In this document: positions 9,123 through 15,960 of the stretch, piece after piece
Layout: each line of letters opens with the position of its first letter
Position numbering within the stretch: position 1 is the first letter of the stretch
Assembly (NCBI GenBank): GCA_002708825.1
Contig: PAPF01000007.1
Coordinates: 81,572 to 145,571, forward strand
Direction: 5' to 3'
From: Phyllobacteriaceae bacterium
GTDB taxonomy: Bacteria > Pseudomonadota > Alphaproteobacteria > Rhizobiales > Rhizobiaceae
Length of the DNA stretch: 64,000 nucleotides
Translations under genes and position numbers: made by a program
Notes under the pieces: model-generated
What the model was told of the DNA's origin: nothing
The model's input: the letters and a program-made list of their open reading frames with translations, nothing else
Database searches by the model: none

Positions 9123-9656
9123 TCAGCCCGCCACCAGCGCATCCACGTCCAGCGGCAGCACGAAGGTCTGTCCCTGGTAGGCCATGTCGCCAAGGCCAAT
9201 GGTCTCGATGGCCGTGCTCATCCGGCCCTGACGGCCGAGCAGCGTGTCCGCCGTGCTGACCAGCAGCCGGTTCGGTGTCGCGGTGGTGGAGTTGGCGCGG
9301 ATATGGCGCGCGACCGTCATCTCGTCGAGGTCGGGGTTGAGTGCGCAGGCCGTGATGAACGCGCCTGCCGTGGAACGCGAAATGCCCGCAAAGCAGTGGA
9401 TGACGAGCGGGCGGGCGCGGTCCCAGCCACGCACGAAGTCCAGCAATTGCCGCACATGCGCTTCACCCGGCGGCGTCATGCCGTCCATGACCATGTCGAT
9501 GTCGTGCATGCCGAGAAACAGGTGGCGGTCCGCCGCCACTGAAACCGGCCGCGTGACCGGCGTTCCCTCGTTGATCAGGGTGACGATATGGCTGGCGCCG
9601 TGCTGTTCGACGGTGTCGTGCAGCCTTGCCAACGAAGTGACGACGATATGCGGCAT
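9123..9656 (-). CDS. Dual-specificity/tyrosine phosphatase-like protein
   Basis: The 177-residue protein carries the Cys-based phosphatase P-loop HCFAGISRSTAGAF (His87, nucleophile Cys88, Arg94), matching HCx5R(S/T). This family of short alphaproteobacterial phosphatases is annotated as tyrosine phosphatase-like. The physiological substrate is unknown, and the usual general-acid Asp is not obvious to me, although HDIDMVMDG at about residue 51 may supply it. The ATG at 9656 is preceded by GGGAGGAACC, which excludes the 22 upstream codons. The gene is convergent with the RimK-like ligase, 15 bases away. Confidence 0.85.
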   Translation of the reverse strand: MPHIVVTSLARLHDTVEQHGASHIVTLINEGTPVTRPVSVAADRHLFLGMHDIDMVMDGMTPPGEAHVRQLLDFVRGWDRARPLVIHCFAGISRSTAGAFITACALNPDLDEMTVARHIRANSTTATPNRLLVSTADTLLGRQGRMSTAIETIGLGDMAYQGQTFVLPLDVDALVAG

Positions 9657-9727
9657 GGCCGGTTCCTCCCCGAGGGCGCATGGCGCCCGGACCTCCCGCA
9701 TCGCCCGCGGGCGATGCAGCAAGCCAG

Positions 9728-10345
9728 TCAGCGTTCTGCTTTGCGCGACGTCTCGATGGCCTCGAAACGGGCGATGAATTCCCTTTGTACGACATGGGCG
9801 GGCTTCGGGTCGAGATCGAACTGTGCGGCAAAAAAACCACGCGGCCGGCCGAAATACTTCACCGCTTCCCGCTCCGAAAATCCTGCCAGTTCGGTAGCCT
9901 CGAAATAGGCAGAGACGATGTCGGCGCGCTTGATGGCGGCCTTGAGCGTCCTCGCCATGCGCGCCGGCAGACCGAAGCGCAGGTGGATCGCCTCCTGCAA
10001 ACGCTCCTCCACCACCTTGTAGCCACCGCCCATCACCGCCTTGAAGGGCGAGATCATGTCGCCGATCACGTATTCCGGCGCGTCGTGCAGCAGCGCGGCC
10101 AATTGCTGGTCGGCGGAAGCGGCGGGCATCATCGCCTTGAAGACCTGCTCCACGATGAGGGAATGCTGCGCGACCGAAAAGGCATGATCGCCCGCCGTCT
10201 GCCCGTTCCAGCGCGCCACGCGCGCCAGTCCGTGGGCGATGTCCACGATCTCGACATCCAGGGGCGAGGGGTCGAGCAGGTCCAGCCTGCGCCCCGACAG
10301 CATGCGTTGCCAGGCCCTCAGCGGTGCTTCCGGCCGGTCAGCCAT
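9728..10345 (-). CDS. HD-domain hydrolase, YfbR-like 5'-nucleotidase
   Basis: A 205-residue HD-superfamily metal-dependent phosphohydrolase. Ligands seen are His54 and His61 in the DHAFSVAQHS segment, His87-Asp88 with Glu91 in LLHDAPEYVIGD, and Asp141 in IKRADIVSAYFEA. The pattern is that of YfbR-like 5'-deoxynucleotidases that act on deoxynucleoside monophosphates, although the size and the PLDVEIVDIAHGLA lead-in are those of an alphaproteobacterial subfamily. Its start lies inside the end of the ygfZ-like gene (8-base overlap), so the two are probably co-transcribed. The exact nucleotide is uncertain. Confidence 0.85.
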   Translation of the reverse strand: MADRPEAPLRAWQRMLSGRRLDLLDPSPLDVEIVDIAHGLARVARWNGQTAGDHAFSVAQHSLIVEQVFKAMMPAASADQQLAALLHDAPEYVIGDMISPFKAVMGGGYKVVEERLQEAIHLRFGLPARMARTLKAAIKRADIVSAYFEATELAGFSEREAVKYFGRPRGFFAAQFDLDPKPAHVVQREFIARFEAIETSRKAER

Positions 10346-11189
10346 CGTCCGGCGTGTCCCCGGCCGTGTCGGGAAAGCGGTAGGCGACGTGCGACGGAAG
10401 CGAAAGCGTCACGGTCACGCCCCCCGCGCTGACCGGTGTGCCGGCGTCCATGGCCGACTTGACACGGTCGATGCGCGCCAGTGCCAGGCCCGACGCGCCA
10501 TCCACCGAACCGAGCGCGCCGACCGGCTTGCCGCCTGCCTCCAGCGCCGTGCCGGGCGCGGGCAGGGCGCCTTCGCCCGAGACGAGCAGGATGCGCCGGC
10601 GCGCGGTGCCGCGATGCTGCATGCGCGAGACCACCTCCTGGCCCACGAAGCAGCCCTTGCGGAAGGAAACGCCGCCGGTCTGGTCCAGCCCCGCGTCATG
10701 CGGGAAGGCATCGCCCTCGGCGTAATCGGCCCCGGCCTCGGCGACACCATGGGCAATCCGCAGCGCGGTCCACTGCGCCAGGTCATCCTTGCCCTCCGGC
10801 GCACCATAATGGCGCCAGACCCCGATGCCGGGAAAACGCTTGTCGCGCAAGGCACCCGCAGGAGGTGAATCGGTCTGCCAGGAAACGGATGCATCCGCCT
10901 GTTCCGCAACGTTGATTTCCACCTTGGCCCGCAGCTTGTAGAGCATCAGGCGGCGCGCGAAGTCGCCTGCCGACGCGGCGAGGCAGTCCAGCCGGAAGGC
11001 ATCGTCGCCGGCACGGCTGACAAGGAAGTCGAACATTATCTTGCCCTGCGGCGTCAGCAGCGCGCCCGGCGCCACGATGCCCGGTTCCAGGCCCTCGATG
11101 TCGCAGGTGACGAGATTGTGCAGGAAATGCGCCGCCTCCGGTCCGCTGACCGTGATGAGGGCGCGATCGTCCAGCAAGACGGATGGCAT
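10338..11189 (-). CDS. ygfZ: Folate-binding protein YgfZ (iron-sulfur cluster repair)
   Basis: The 283-residue product is a GcvT-like YgfZ/IBA57 protein that uses tetrahydrofolate to support maturation or repair of certain Fe-S enzymes. The diagnostic motif KGCFVGQEVV is complete, with the conserved Cys at residue 180. N-terminal HFLHNLVTCDIEGL and PQGKIMFDFLV are the GcvT-like folate-binding strands. The ATG at 11189 is preceded by GGAG at nine bases; ten upstream codons are excluded. The downstream HD hydrolase overlaps its end. Confidence 0.92.
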   Translation of the reverse strand: MPSVLLDDRALITVSGPEAAHFLHNLVTCDIEGLEPGIVAPGALLTPQGKIMFDFLVSRAGDDAFRLDCLAASAGDFARRLMLYKLRAKVEINVAEQADASVSWQTDSPPAGALRDKRFPGIGVWRHYGAPEGKDDLAQWTALRIAHGVAEAGADYAEGDAFPHDAGLDQTGGVSFRKGCFVGQEVVSRMQHRGTARRRILLVSGEGALPAPGTALEAGGKPVGALGSVDGASGLALARIDRVKSAMDAGTPVSAGGVTVTLSLPSHVAYRFPDTAGDTPDDG

Positions 11190-11261
11190 GGCGTGTCTCC
11201 GGTGTTCGGGAGCCATCATCTATGCGCCGCGCCGGCGTCCGGCAAGGGCAGGCGGGGGTGT

Positions 11262-12032
11262 TCAGTCGCCGGCCACGAAGAAGATCCAGCGTCCCTCCGG
11301 GGTGATGCCCGCGCGATAGAAAATATAGGCGCCGAAGGCCTGCATGTCCTCGTAGTCGCCGGCGGTCACCAGCTTGAACAGTTCCACTTTCTGCGGCGGC
11401 GACAGCTTGTCCAGCGGCGCGGCATAGAAATAGGGCCAGACATAGAGTTCGTGATCCGTGCCCGGATCCATGCGCACGAATCCCGCTTCCAGCACTTCCA
11501 GCAGGATGGCCAGGATTTCCTGTCCCTGCCCGTCGCCGGACGTGCCGCGCAGGAAGGCGATAGGGTCGCTTTCGATGCCGCCGAAGGACAGCGAGGTCAT
11601 GTTCTCGCCCGTGCCCAGCAGCGGGCGCAAACGCTCCACCTCGCCGGTCCTCGCCGCTTCCATGATGAGTTCGCGCATCCTTTGCACCGGTTCGGGCAGG
11701 GCCGAGATGTCGCGCAGGATTTCCGGCATGGGGATGTCACGCGGCTTTGCCGTTTCCCCGCCGGCGGGATCGCCCGGCTCGTCCGCGCCGTCCGGCTCCG
11801 GTTGCGGCTCGTTGGAAAGCGCCGGCAGTTCGTTCGGCAGGGGCACGGGTTCGACCATGACCGGCGGTGGTGCGGCCTCTTCGGCCGGTTGCGCGCCGTC
11901 GGAATCGGCTGCGGGCGCCTCGTCGCGCTTGAGTTCGCTCAGCGCGTTTGCCGGGAGGCCCGCGCAAAGGAGAAGGAAAAGGGAAAGAAGAAAAGCGCTC
12001 GCCGCTCTGCCGGGACGAAGGGTCGCAATCAT
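11262..12032 (-). CDS. Exported hypothetical protein with Pro/Glu-rich linker
   Basis: The 256-residue product begins with a clear signal peptide: basic MIATLRPGR, a Leu-rich core to about residue 25 and ALPANA-type cleavage near ANALSE. An acidic, proline-rich stretch (about residues 30-95) separates this from a globular C-terminal region of about 150 residues with conserved-looking WPYFYAAPLDKLSPPQKVEL and GRWIFFVAGD. I recall similar proteins in Rhizobiales annotated only as hypothetical. The ATG at 12032 has GGGAG ten bases before it; upstream open codons overlap the next gene and are rejected. Likely periplasmic; function unknown. Confidence 0.75.
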   Translation of the reverse strand: MIATLRPGRAASAFLLSLFLLLCAGLPANALSELKRDEAPAADSDGAQPAEEAAPPPVMVEPVPLPNELPALSNEPQPEPDGADEPGDPAGGETAKPRDIPMPEILRDISALPEPVQRMRELIMEAARTGEVERLRPLLGTGENMTSLSFGGIESDPIAFLRGTSGDGQGQEILAILLEVLEAGFVRMDPGTDHELYVWPYFYAAPLDKLSPPQKVELFKLVTAGDYEDMQAFGAYIFYRAGITPEGRWIFFVAGD

Positions 12033-12082
12033 GTCAAGGATCTCCCGCTCAGGCGAGAGGAAACGACGAAAAGCCCGGCGCG

Positions 12083-12340
12083 TCAATGCCGCTGGATGTC
12101 GGGATCGAACCCGCCGTTGAGCGCCTGCTCGCGCATCCGTTCCAGCAGCGCCAGCACGGCCTGTTCGCCGGAATCGCGATGCAGTTCCTCGAGCGCGATG
12201 GCGACCGCCGTCTCGGCAATGATCTCGGGCTCGATACCCGCCATGAGCCCCGCGGCCCATGCCTCGTCGTGGCATTCGGTTGCCGAGATCCGCTTTTCCT
12301 CGCGGATCATGGCGTCGATGTCGTTGGCTGATCCCTGCAT
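12083..12340 (-). CDS. Conserved small hypothetical protein
   Basis: An 85-residue soluble protein with many charged residues and no membrane segment. The sequence is mostly predicted helix (CHDEAWAAGLMAGIEPEIIAETAVAIALEEL), and no cofactor or catalytic motif is visible. It is separated by 50 bases from the exported protein downstream. A TTAA-N7-TTAA element lies 31-45 bases upstream of its start. I do not recognise a function; it may be a rhizobial lineage protein. Confidence 0.65.
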   Translation of the reverse strand: MQGSANDIDAMIREEKRISATECHDEAWAAGLMAGIEPEIIAETAVAIALEELHRDSGEQAVLALLERMREQALNGGFDPDIQRH

Positions 12341-12370
12341 GCTCTTGCCCCGGATTTTGACCCCAGCTTT

Positions 12371-12385
12371 TTAAGCCTCGGTTAA
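12371..12385. promoter_or_regulatory. Candidate CtrA-binding site TTAA-N7-TTAA
   Basis: TTAAGCCTCGGTTAA fits the full CtrA box TTAA-N7-TTAA used in alphaproteobacterial cell-cycle control; on the minus strand it reads TTAACC at its 5' half, matching the better half-site. It sits 31 bases upstream of the start of the 85-residue gene at 12340, where an activator or repressor would act. No binding data are available, and a chance match in GC-rich DNA is unlikely but possible. Confidence 0.45.
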
Positions 12386-12396
12386 GACTTGTATCA

Positions 12397-12448
12397 GGGG
12401 CGGCGGCGTTGCACACCCCGTTGGTGAGGAAAAAGTTAACGCCGCCCC
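12397..12448. repeat. Long-stem inverted repeat upstream of the 85-residue gene
   Basis: GGGGCGGCGGCGTT (12397-12410) can pair with AACGCCGCCCC (12438-12448), apart from one extra GCG. The 27-base loop contains an A-rich segment. It lies between the end of the TIGR02301 gene and the CtrA-like box. No T-run follows on either strand, so a simple intrinsic terminator is doubtful. Confidence 0.5.
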
Positions 12449-12471
12449 AAGAATCATGGTTTCCGGACGGT

Positions 12472-12840
12472 TTATCCGCCGAATCGCACGACGATCTCGC
12501 GGCTCAGTGCCTCGCCTTCCTTCATGTAGTCCGCAATGGCCGCCATGGAGGCATCGGTGCAGGTGGTGTGGATGGCGGCATAACTGCGGTAACCCCGGTT
12601 GAAGGCCGCGACATAGCGTTTGCGGCGTTCCCCCTCGGGAGCTTCGGCGGCCAGCACCGCCTCCATCTGGTCGCGCCAGGCATTGCCCTTTTCGCCGCAC
12701 AGGTTGCGCAGGTAGTGCAGCGAGCCCAGCACTTCCGACAGGCGCAGCATCCTGTCGTCATACGGCGCGCTCTGCGCCCCCGCGGCCATGGCGGACGCAA
12801 GCAGGAACAGGACGGACAGGACGGCGCGGGAAAATCTCAT
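12472..12840 (-). CDS. TIGR02301-family exported protein
   Basis: The 122-residue product has a signal peptide (MRFSRAVLSVLFLLASAMAAGAQS, cleavage likely after GAQ) and a mature part with the family landmarks LSEVLGSLHYLRNLCGEKGNAWRDQMEAVL, then RYVAAFNRGYRSYAAIHTTCT. Two Cys residues in the mature part could form a disulfide. The family is restricted mainly to Rhizobiales and relatives and has no known function; periplasmic location is expected. Its own ATG at 12840 starts the signal peptide, while the open frame upstream is a shadow. Confidence 0.8.
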   Translation of the reverse strand: MRFSRAVLSVLFLLASAMAAGAQSAPYDDRMLRLSEVLGSLHYLRNLCGEKGNAWRDQMEAVLAAEAPEGERRKRYVAAFNRGYRSYAAIHTTCTDASMAAIADYMKEGEALSREIVVRFGG

Positions 12841-12887
12841 GGGCCGTTTTCTGCACCGCATTCGTGGCGCTGGCAAGGCATGCGGCA

Positions 12888-13298
12888 TCACGCCATGCCT
12901 GCTATGGCGCGGGCCACCGCCAGCGTCGAATCGGTCACCGGCAGGCCGTCCATCTCGTCCAGTGTCAGCCATTCGGCGGTCTCGGCGTCGTCGCCGGCCA
13001 GCGGCGTTCCGCCCGCATAGGCACCTGTGTGGACGTGCAGGCGGTAGGTCACGCCGGCCCCCTCGCTGTCCAGGTCGAGGATGGAGTGCAATGTCAGCGG
13101 CCCGGCCGTCATGCCCGTTTCCTCCATCAGCTCGCGCCGCGCGGCCTCCTCCAGCGTCTCGCCGTCCTCCACGCGCCCGCCCGGAAAGGCATACATGCCC
13201 CTCGCCGGGGCATTGCCGCGCCGCACCAGCAGGAAACGGCCGTCGTTGTGGATGGCGACGGAGACGGCGATGCGGATGGGAAGCGCGTTCATGCGCAT
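12888..13298 (-). CDS. Nudix hydrolase
   Basis: A 136-residue Nudix-fold pyrophosphohydrolase. The Nudix box is complete from Gly41 to Met63 (G-x5-E-x7-RE-L-x-EE-x-G-M), giving the Mg2+-binding glutamates. Small stand-alone Nudix proteins of this type cleave nucleoside diphosphate derivatives, and the substrate cannot be read from the sequence. Two ATGs, at 13298 and 13292, are both possible. AGAGG lies six bases before the second and GGGA six bases before the first; the longer form is given. It is 47 bases upstream of the TIGR02301 gene on the same strand. Confidence 0.88.
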   Translation of the reverse strand: MRMNALPIRIAVSVAIHNDGRFLLVRRGNAPARGMYAFPGGRVEDGETLEEAARRELMEETGMTAGPLTLHSILDLDSEGAGVTYRLHVHTGAYAGGTPLAGDDAETAEWLTLDEMDGLPVTDSTLAVARAIAGMA

Positions 13299-13369
13299 CC
13301 TCTATCCCAAGCCGTGCGCGGATGCCACCGGCGCTTGACCTGTCCGGGGCCGTGGCGCAGTTTCGCGCC

Positions 13370-14140
13370 ATGTGTGGACGCTTTGCATTGACGGCAACGC
13401 CGGAGGAGGTGGAGGCGGTCTTCGGCCTGGCCGGGATCGAGGCCTTTCCGCCGCGCTACAACATCGCGCCGACACAGCCCGTGCTGATCGTTACCGCCGG
13501 ACCCGTGCCCGAACCCGGTTCCAACCTTCCGGACCGCGTGGCCATGCTGGCGCGCTGGGGCTTCACGCCAACCTGGGTGAAGGACCCGCGCGATTTCCCG
13601 CTGCTCATCAATGCGCGCTCGGAAACGGCGGCGCAGAAAAATTCCTTCCGCACCGCCATGCGCCACCGGCGCATGCTCGTCCCGGCTTCCGGCTTCTACG
13701 AATGGAAGCGCGACGGCACGGCGAAGGCGCAGCCCTACTGGGTTCGCCCGAAAGGCGGCGGCGTCGTCGCCTTTGCCGGGCTCTGGGAGACCTGGGAAGG
13801 ACCGGAAGGCTCCGCCGTCGATACCGCCTGCATCCTGACCACGCGCGCCAATGCCGCCATCGCCTCGATCCATGACCGCATGCCGGTGGTCATCCGGCCG
13901 GAAGACTTTGCCCGCTGGCTGGACTGCCGCACGCAGGAACCGCGTGACGTGGCCGGTCTGCTCGAACCGGTGGAGCCGGATTTCTTCGAGGCCGTCCCCG
14001 TCTCGACGAAGGTCAACAAGGTGGCCAATGGCGGACCGGATGTGCAGGACGCCATTGACCTGCCTGGTGCGCCGGAGCAGAAGCAGGAGGACAAGGCCGC
14101 GCCCAAGAAGAAGGACGGCGGCCAGATGTCGTTGTTCTGA
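13370..14140 (+). CDS. yedK: SRAP (YedK/HMCES-like) abasic-site protein
   Basis: The 256-residue product is an SOS response-associated peptidase-like protein. Such proteins use the N-terminal Cys to form a thiazolidine crosslink with abasic sites in single-stranded DNA. MCGRF gives Cys2, which becomes N-terminal after Met removal. Asn31 (YNIAPT), Glu111 (SGFYEWKR) and His168 (SIHDRMPVVI) complete the active site. The ATG at 13370 is fixed by the need for Met-Cys, and no upstream extension is credible. A Lys-rich tail (about residues 237-250) ends the protein. No LexA box was identified upstream. Confidence 0.93.
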   Translation: MCGRFALTATPEEVEAVFGLAGIEAFPPRYNIAPTQPVLIVTAGPVPEPGSNLPDRVAMLARWGFTPTWVKDPRDFPLLINARSETAAQKNSFRTAMRHRRMLVPASGFYEWKRDGTAKAQPYWVRPKGGGVVAFAGLWETWEGPEGSAVDTACILTTRANAAIASIHDRMPVVIRPEDFARWLDCRTQEPRDVAGLLEPVEPDFFEAVPVSTKVNKVANGGPDVQDAIDLPGAPEQKQEDKAAPKKKDGGQMSLF

Positions 14141-14159
14141 TCGCCGGAGTGTGCCCCGC

Positions 14160-14774
14160 GTGACTGCCGTTCTTCCTGCCGCCGTGTCGGGCTTCCTGCT
14201 CGGCGCGACACTCATCATCGCCATCGGCGCCCAGAATGCCTTCATCCTGCGCCAGGGCCTGTTGCGCGAGCATGTCTTCCTGCTTTGTCTCATATGCGCA
14301 ATGGCCGACGCGGCGCTCATCGCCGCCGGCGTGGCCGGTCTCGGCACGCTGATCGCGCAGGCGCCGGTCCTGATCTGGTGGGTGACGCTGGGCGGCGCGC
14401 TGTTCCTGACGGTCTATGCGCTCATCGCGTTTCGCCGCGCCCTCAACCCCGGCGCACTGCGGGCCGGCCCCGCGCCGGGCGGCAGCCTGAAGCAGGCGGT
14501 TCTCACCTGCCTCGCCTTCACCTTTCTCAATCCCCATGTCTATCTGGATACGGTGGTGCTGCTCGGTTCGCTGTCGGCACGCTATGCCGGGCAGGCGCGC
14601 CTTGCCTATGGCCTGGGCGCCGTCGCGGCCTCCTTTGCCTGGTTCTTCGCGCTCGGCTACGGAGCGCGCCTGCTCCAGCCGTTCTTTGCCCGCCCGTCCG
14701 CCTGGCGTGTGCTGGACAGTGTCATCGGCCTCATAATGGCCGGCCTTGCCGCCAGCCTCTATGCTCGGCTGTGA
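14160..14774 (+). CDS. LysE/ArgO-family amino acid exporter
   Basis: A 204-residue inner membrane protein with about six hydrophobic helices. IAIGAQNAFILRQGL (about residues 20-34) is the LysE/ArgO signature, and TFLNPHVYLDT marks the second conserved loop with its Asn-Pro. The family exports basic amino acids such as lysine or arginine; specificity is not assignable here. The GTG at 14160 has GGAG ten bases before it; a second in-frame GTG at 14151 is too close to that Shine-Dalgarno. It follows the SRAP gene by 19 bases, probably in one transcript. Confidence 0.88.
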   Translation: MTAVLPAAVSGFLLGATLIIAIGAQNAFILRQGLLREHVFLLCLICAMADAALIAAGVAGLGTLIAQAPVLIWWVTLGGALFLTVYALIAFRRALNPGALRAGPAPGGSLKQAVLTCLAFTFLNPHVYLDTVVLLGSLSARYAGQARLAYGLGAVAASFAWFFALGYGARLLQPFFARPSAWRVLDSVIGLIMAGLAASLYARL

Positions 14775-14786
14775 GCGAAGGGGAAT

Positions 14787-15104
14787 TCACGGGCAATCGC
14801 TGTCGCGCACATAGCGCGCCTTGACCCAGCCCTTCGTCACCCGGTCGCCGTCATAATGCGTCACCGGGCACCAGCGGCTGCCCCAGGGCCGGGAAAGCGG
14901 GATGCAGGTGTCGTCGAGGTGAATGATGCCGTGGGCCTGAGGCCGCAACCGGTCGACGATGCGCGCCGATGCGGACGGCCGCGCCCGCATGTTCAGCACG
15001 TCCCAGGTGGCGACGTTGACGACGTAAAGGCAGCCGGGCCCGGACGTGGCCTGGGCGGTGGCGGGCAGGGCGGCAAGGGCGAAAGCCATGGCAAGGCGTT
15101 TCAT
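14787..15104 (-). CDS. Exported SH3-like domain protein
   Basis: The 105-residue product has a signal peptide (MKRLAMAFALAALPATAQA) followed by a bacterial SH3-type segment. VATWDVLNMRARPSASARIVDRLRP is the usual opening of SH3b domains, and GWVKARYV the usual end. Four Cys residues in the mature part (CLY, DDTC, WCP, DSDC) suggest two disulfides and a periplasmic place. SH3b proteins often bind cell wall peptides, but no enzymatic domain is present here. It is convergent with the LysE gene, 12 bases away. Confidence 0.8.
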   Translation of the reverse strand: MKRLAMAFALAALPATAQATSGPGCLYVVNVATWDVLNMRARPSASARIVDRLRPQAHGIIHLDDTCIPLSRPWGSRWCPVTHYDGDRVTKGWVKARYVRDSDCP

Positions 15105-15207
15105 CGCGGTTCCTCCGGCAGTCTGTTCGCCCCATGGGAAAAAGATACCACGGAGCCTGCCGGGAACAACGAAAAACGATCGTGGCTGGCGCTTTCGGCC
15201 GCCGCCG

Positions 15208-15381
15208 TCAGTGGCGCGGCTTGCCGCCTTTCACGGCGCCGGACCTGCCGGCATAGAGCAGCGCGGCGGACAGGGCCGCCGGTCCGAGTTTGCCATAGCG
15301 CTCCGACAGGCCGGAATCGTTCCATCGGGCCTGCCGGGCCGGCGCTTTCGCCGTCGCTGTCTTGATGCTTGTCTGTTTCAT
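15208..15381 (-). CDS. Small basic protein, paralogue A
   Basis: A 57-residue basic protein from the ATG at 15381, which has AGGTG about six bases upstream. The core RYGKLGPAALSAALLYAG aligns with HYGAIGPAAIRAALQAG of the neighbouring small gene at 15463-15600, so the two are tandem paralogues. The N-terminus is Thr/Lys/Ala rich and the C-terminus GGKPRH. No known domain is recognised. The shared YGxxGPAAxxAAL motif supports translation of both. A possible role is unknown. Confidence 0.6.
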   Translation of the reverse strand: MKQTSIKTATAKAPARQARWNDSGLSERYGKLGPAALSAALLYAGRSGAVKGGKPRH

Positions 15382-15440
15382 GGCGTCACCTGCATCTCGC
15401 TGGACTGGATCCATGATGCGCGCCGGAATGAAACAGGCGG

Positions 15441-15466
15441 TTAATGACCCGGTTAACCGGGATTAA
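15441..15466. promoter_or_regulatory. Cluster of three TTAA half-sites
   Basis: TTAA occurs at 15441, 15453 and 15463, spaced by 8 and 6 bases, inside GGTTAACCGGGATTAACG-like sequence 60-85 bases upstream of the start at 15381. The spacing differs from the canonical CtrA N7 box, so CtrA binding is only a guess. The last TTAA overlaps the stop codon of the upstream small gene. Confidence 0.25.
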
Positions 15467-15600
15467 CGCTTTTCGGATGCCGCGGGCTTCCTGGCACCCG
15501 CCTGCAGCGCCGCGCGAATGGCTGCCGGTCCGATGGCGCCGTAATGCTTGAGCAGCATATCGGCGGGTTTCGGGCGGTCGGCGGCTTGTTTGCCGGACAT
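15463..15600 (-). CDS. Small basic protein, paralogue B
   Basis: A 45-residue protein read from the ATG at 15600 (GGAG eight bases upstream) to TAA at 15463. It contains LLKHYGAIGPAAIRAALQAG, clearly related to the core of the 57-residue protein encoded just downstream on the same strand. A Lys/Arg/Ala-rich tail ends it (ARKPAASEKR). Conservation of YG-x-[IL]-GPAA-[IL]-x-AAL between two adjacent short frames is the main evidence that both are real genes. No function is recognised. Confidence 0.6.
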   Translation of the reverse strand: MSGKQAADRPKPADMLLKHYGAIGPAAIRAALQAGARKPAASEKR

Positions 15601-15759
15601 GTCTTGTCTCCGTTGGTGTCAATGGCGTTACGTTTCGTCATCTGGTGACCGATCTGGGCAAATCGGGGGCAAAAGCGCGGCGTTTCGGAGAAATCGGAAA
15701 AGCGTGTTCCGGCATGGCGCGACTGTTGCGCAAAGGCCACGCCAGTCGCGATTTTCCGG

Positions 15760-15788
15760 CTTGACCCGACCGTGTCCCTTGGCGATAA
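15760..15788 (+). promoter_or_regulatory. Candidate housekeeping promoter for the cysS leader
   Basis: CTTGAC (15760-15765) is a perfect rhizobial-type -35 box. After a 17-base spacer comes CGATAA (15783-15788), a modest -10 box. Initiation would be expected near 15795, only a few bases before the leader ORF start at 15798, so its message could be leaderless. The stretch 15601-15759 holds nothing else that I can recognise. Confidence 0.5.
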
Positions 15789-15797
15789 CCCTCGGCC

Positions 15798-15854
15798 ATG
15801 AAAACGGTTCTGCGCGTTCGCGCCATCTGCATTTGCGGGATCATTATCAGCTAG
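15798..15854 (+). CDS. Candidate 18-residue leader peptide with CxC upstream of cysS
   Basis: The ORF encodes [18 protein letters not shown]. It has two Cys codons separated by one Ile codon, then an Ile-rich end, and stops 106 bases before cysS. No Shine-Dalgarno precedes it, but the predicted transcription start lies almost at the ATG, so leaderless translation is possible. An inverted repeat follows directly. A cysteine-containing uORF in front of the cysteinyl-tRNA synthetase gene suggests attenuation by ribosome stalling when charged tRNA-Cys is scarce. This is inference: the five Ile codons and the lack of a clear terminator weaken it. Confidence 0.45.
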   Translation: MKTVLRVRAICICGIIIS

Positions 15855-15860
15855 CACATC

Positions 15861-15917
15861 GCTGGCCGGCCGTTTTCGTCCTCACGACAAGCCCATGAGA
15901 CAAACGCCCCGGCCAGC
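15861..15917 (+). promoter_or_regulatory. Inverted repeat between leader ORF and cysS
   Basis: GCTGGCCGG (15861-15869) and CCGGCCAGC (15909-15917) are perfect 9-base complements around a 39-base loop, starting 6 bases after the leader ORF stop. GGCCGGCC in the left arm is itself a palindrome, so an alternative fold exists. The T-run after the left arm (GTTTTCG) is short. A smaller dyad CGGCA-TCG-TGCCG follows. The arrangement fits mutually exclusive leader structures. Confidence 0.45.
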
Positions 15918-15960
15918 AGGCGGGCGGCATCGTGCCGTCAGCGAACGGGGAAAGAGGATC

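Noticed and set aside
13370-14140. LexA-type SOS box for the SRAP gene.
   Set aside because: No GTTC-N7-GTTC or similar motif was found in the short upstream gap, which also overlaps the promoter area of the divergent Nudix gene.
15601-15759. A possible gene in the gap between the small paralogues and the cysS promoter.
   Set aside because: Frames here are short, lack ribosome-binding sites and show no family pattern.
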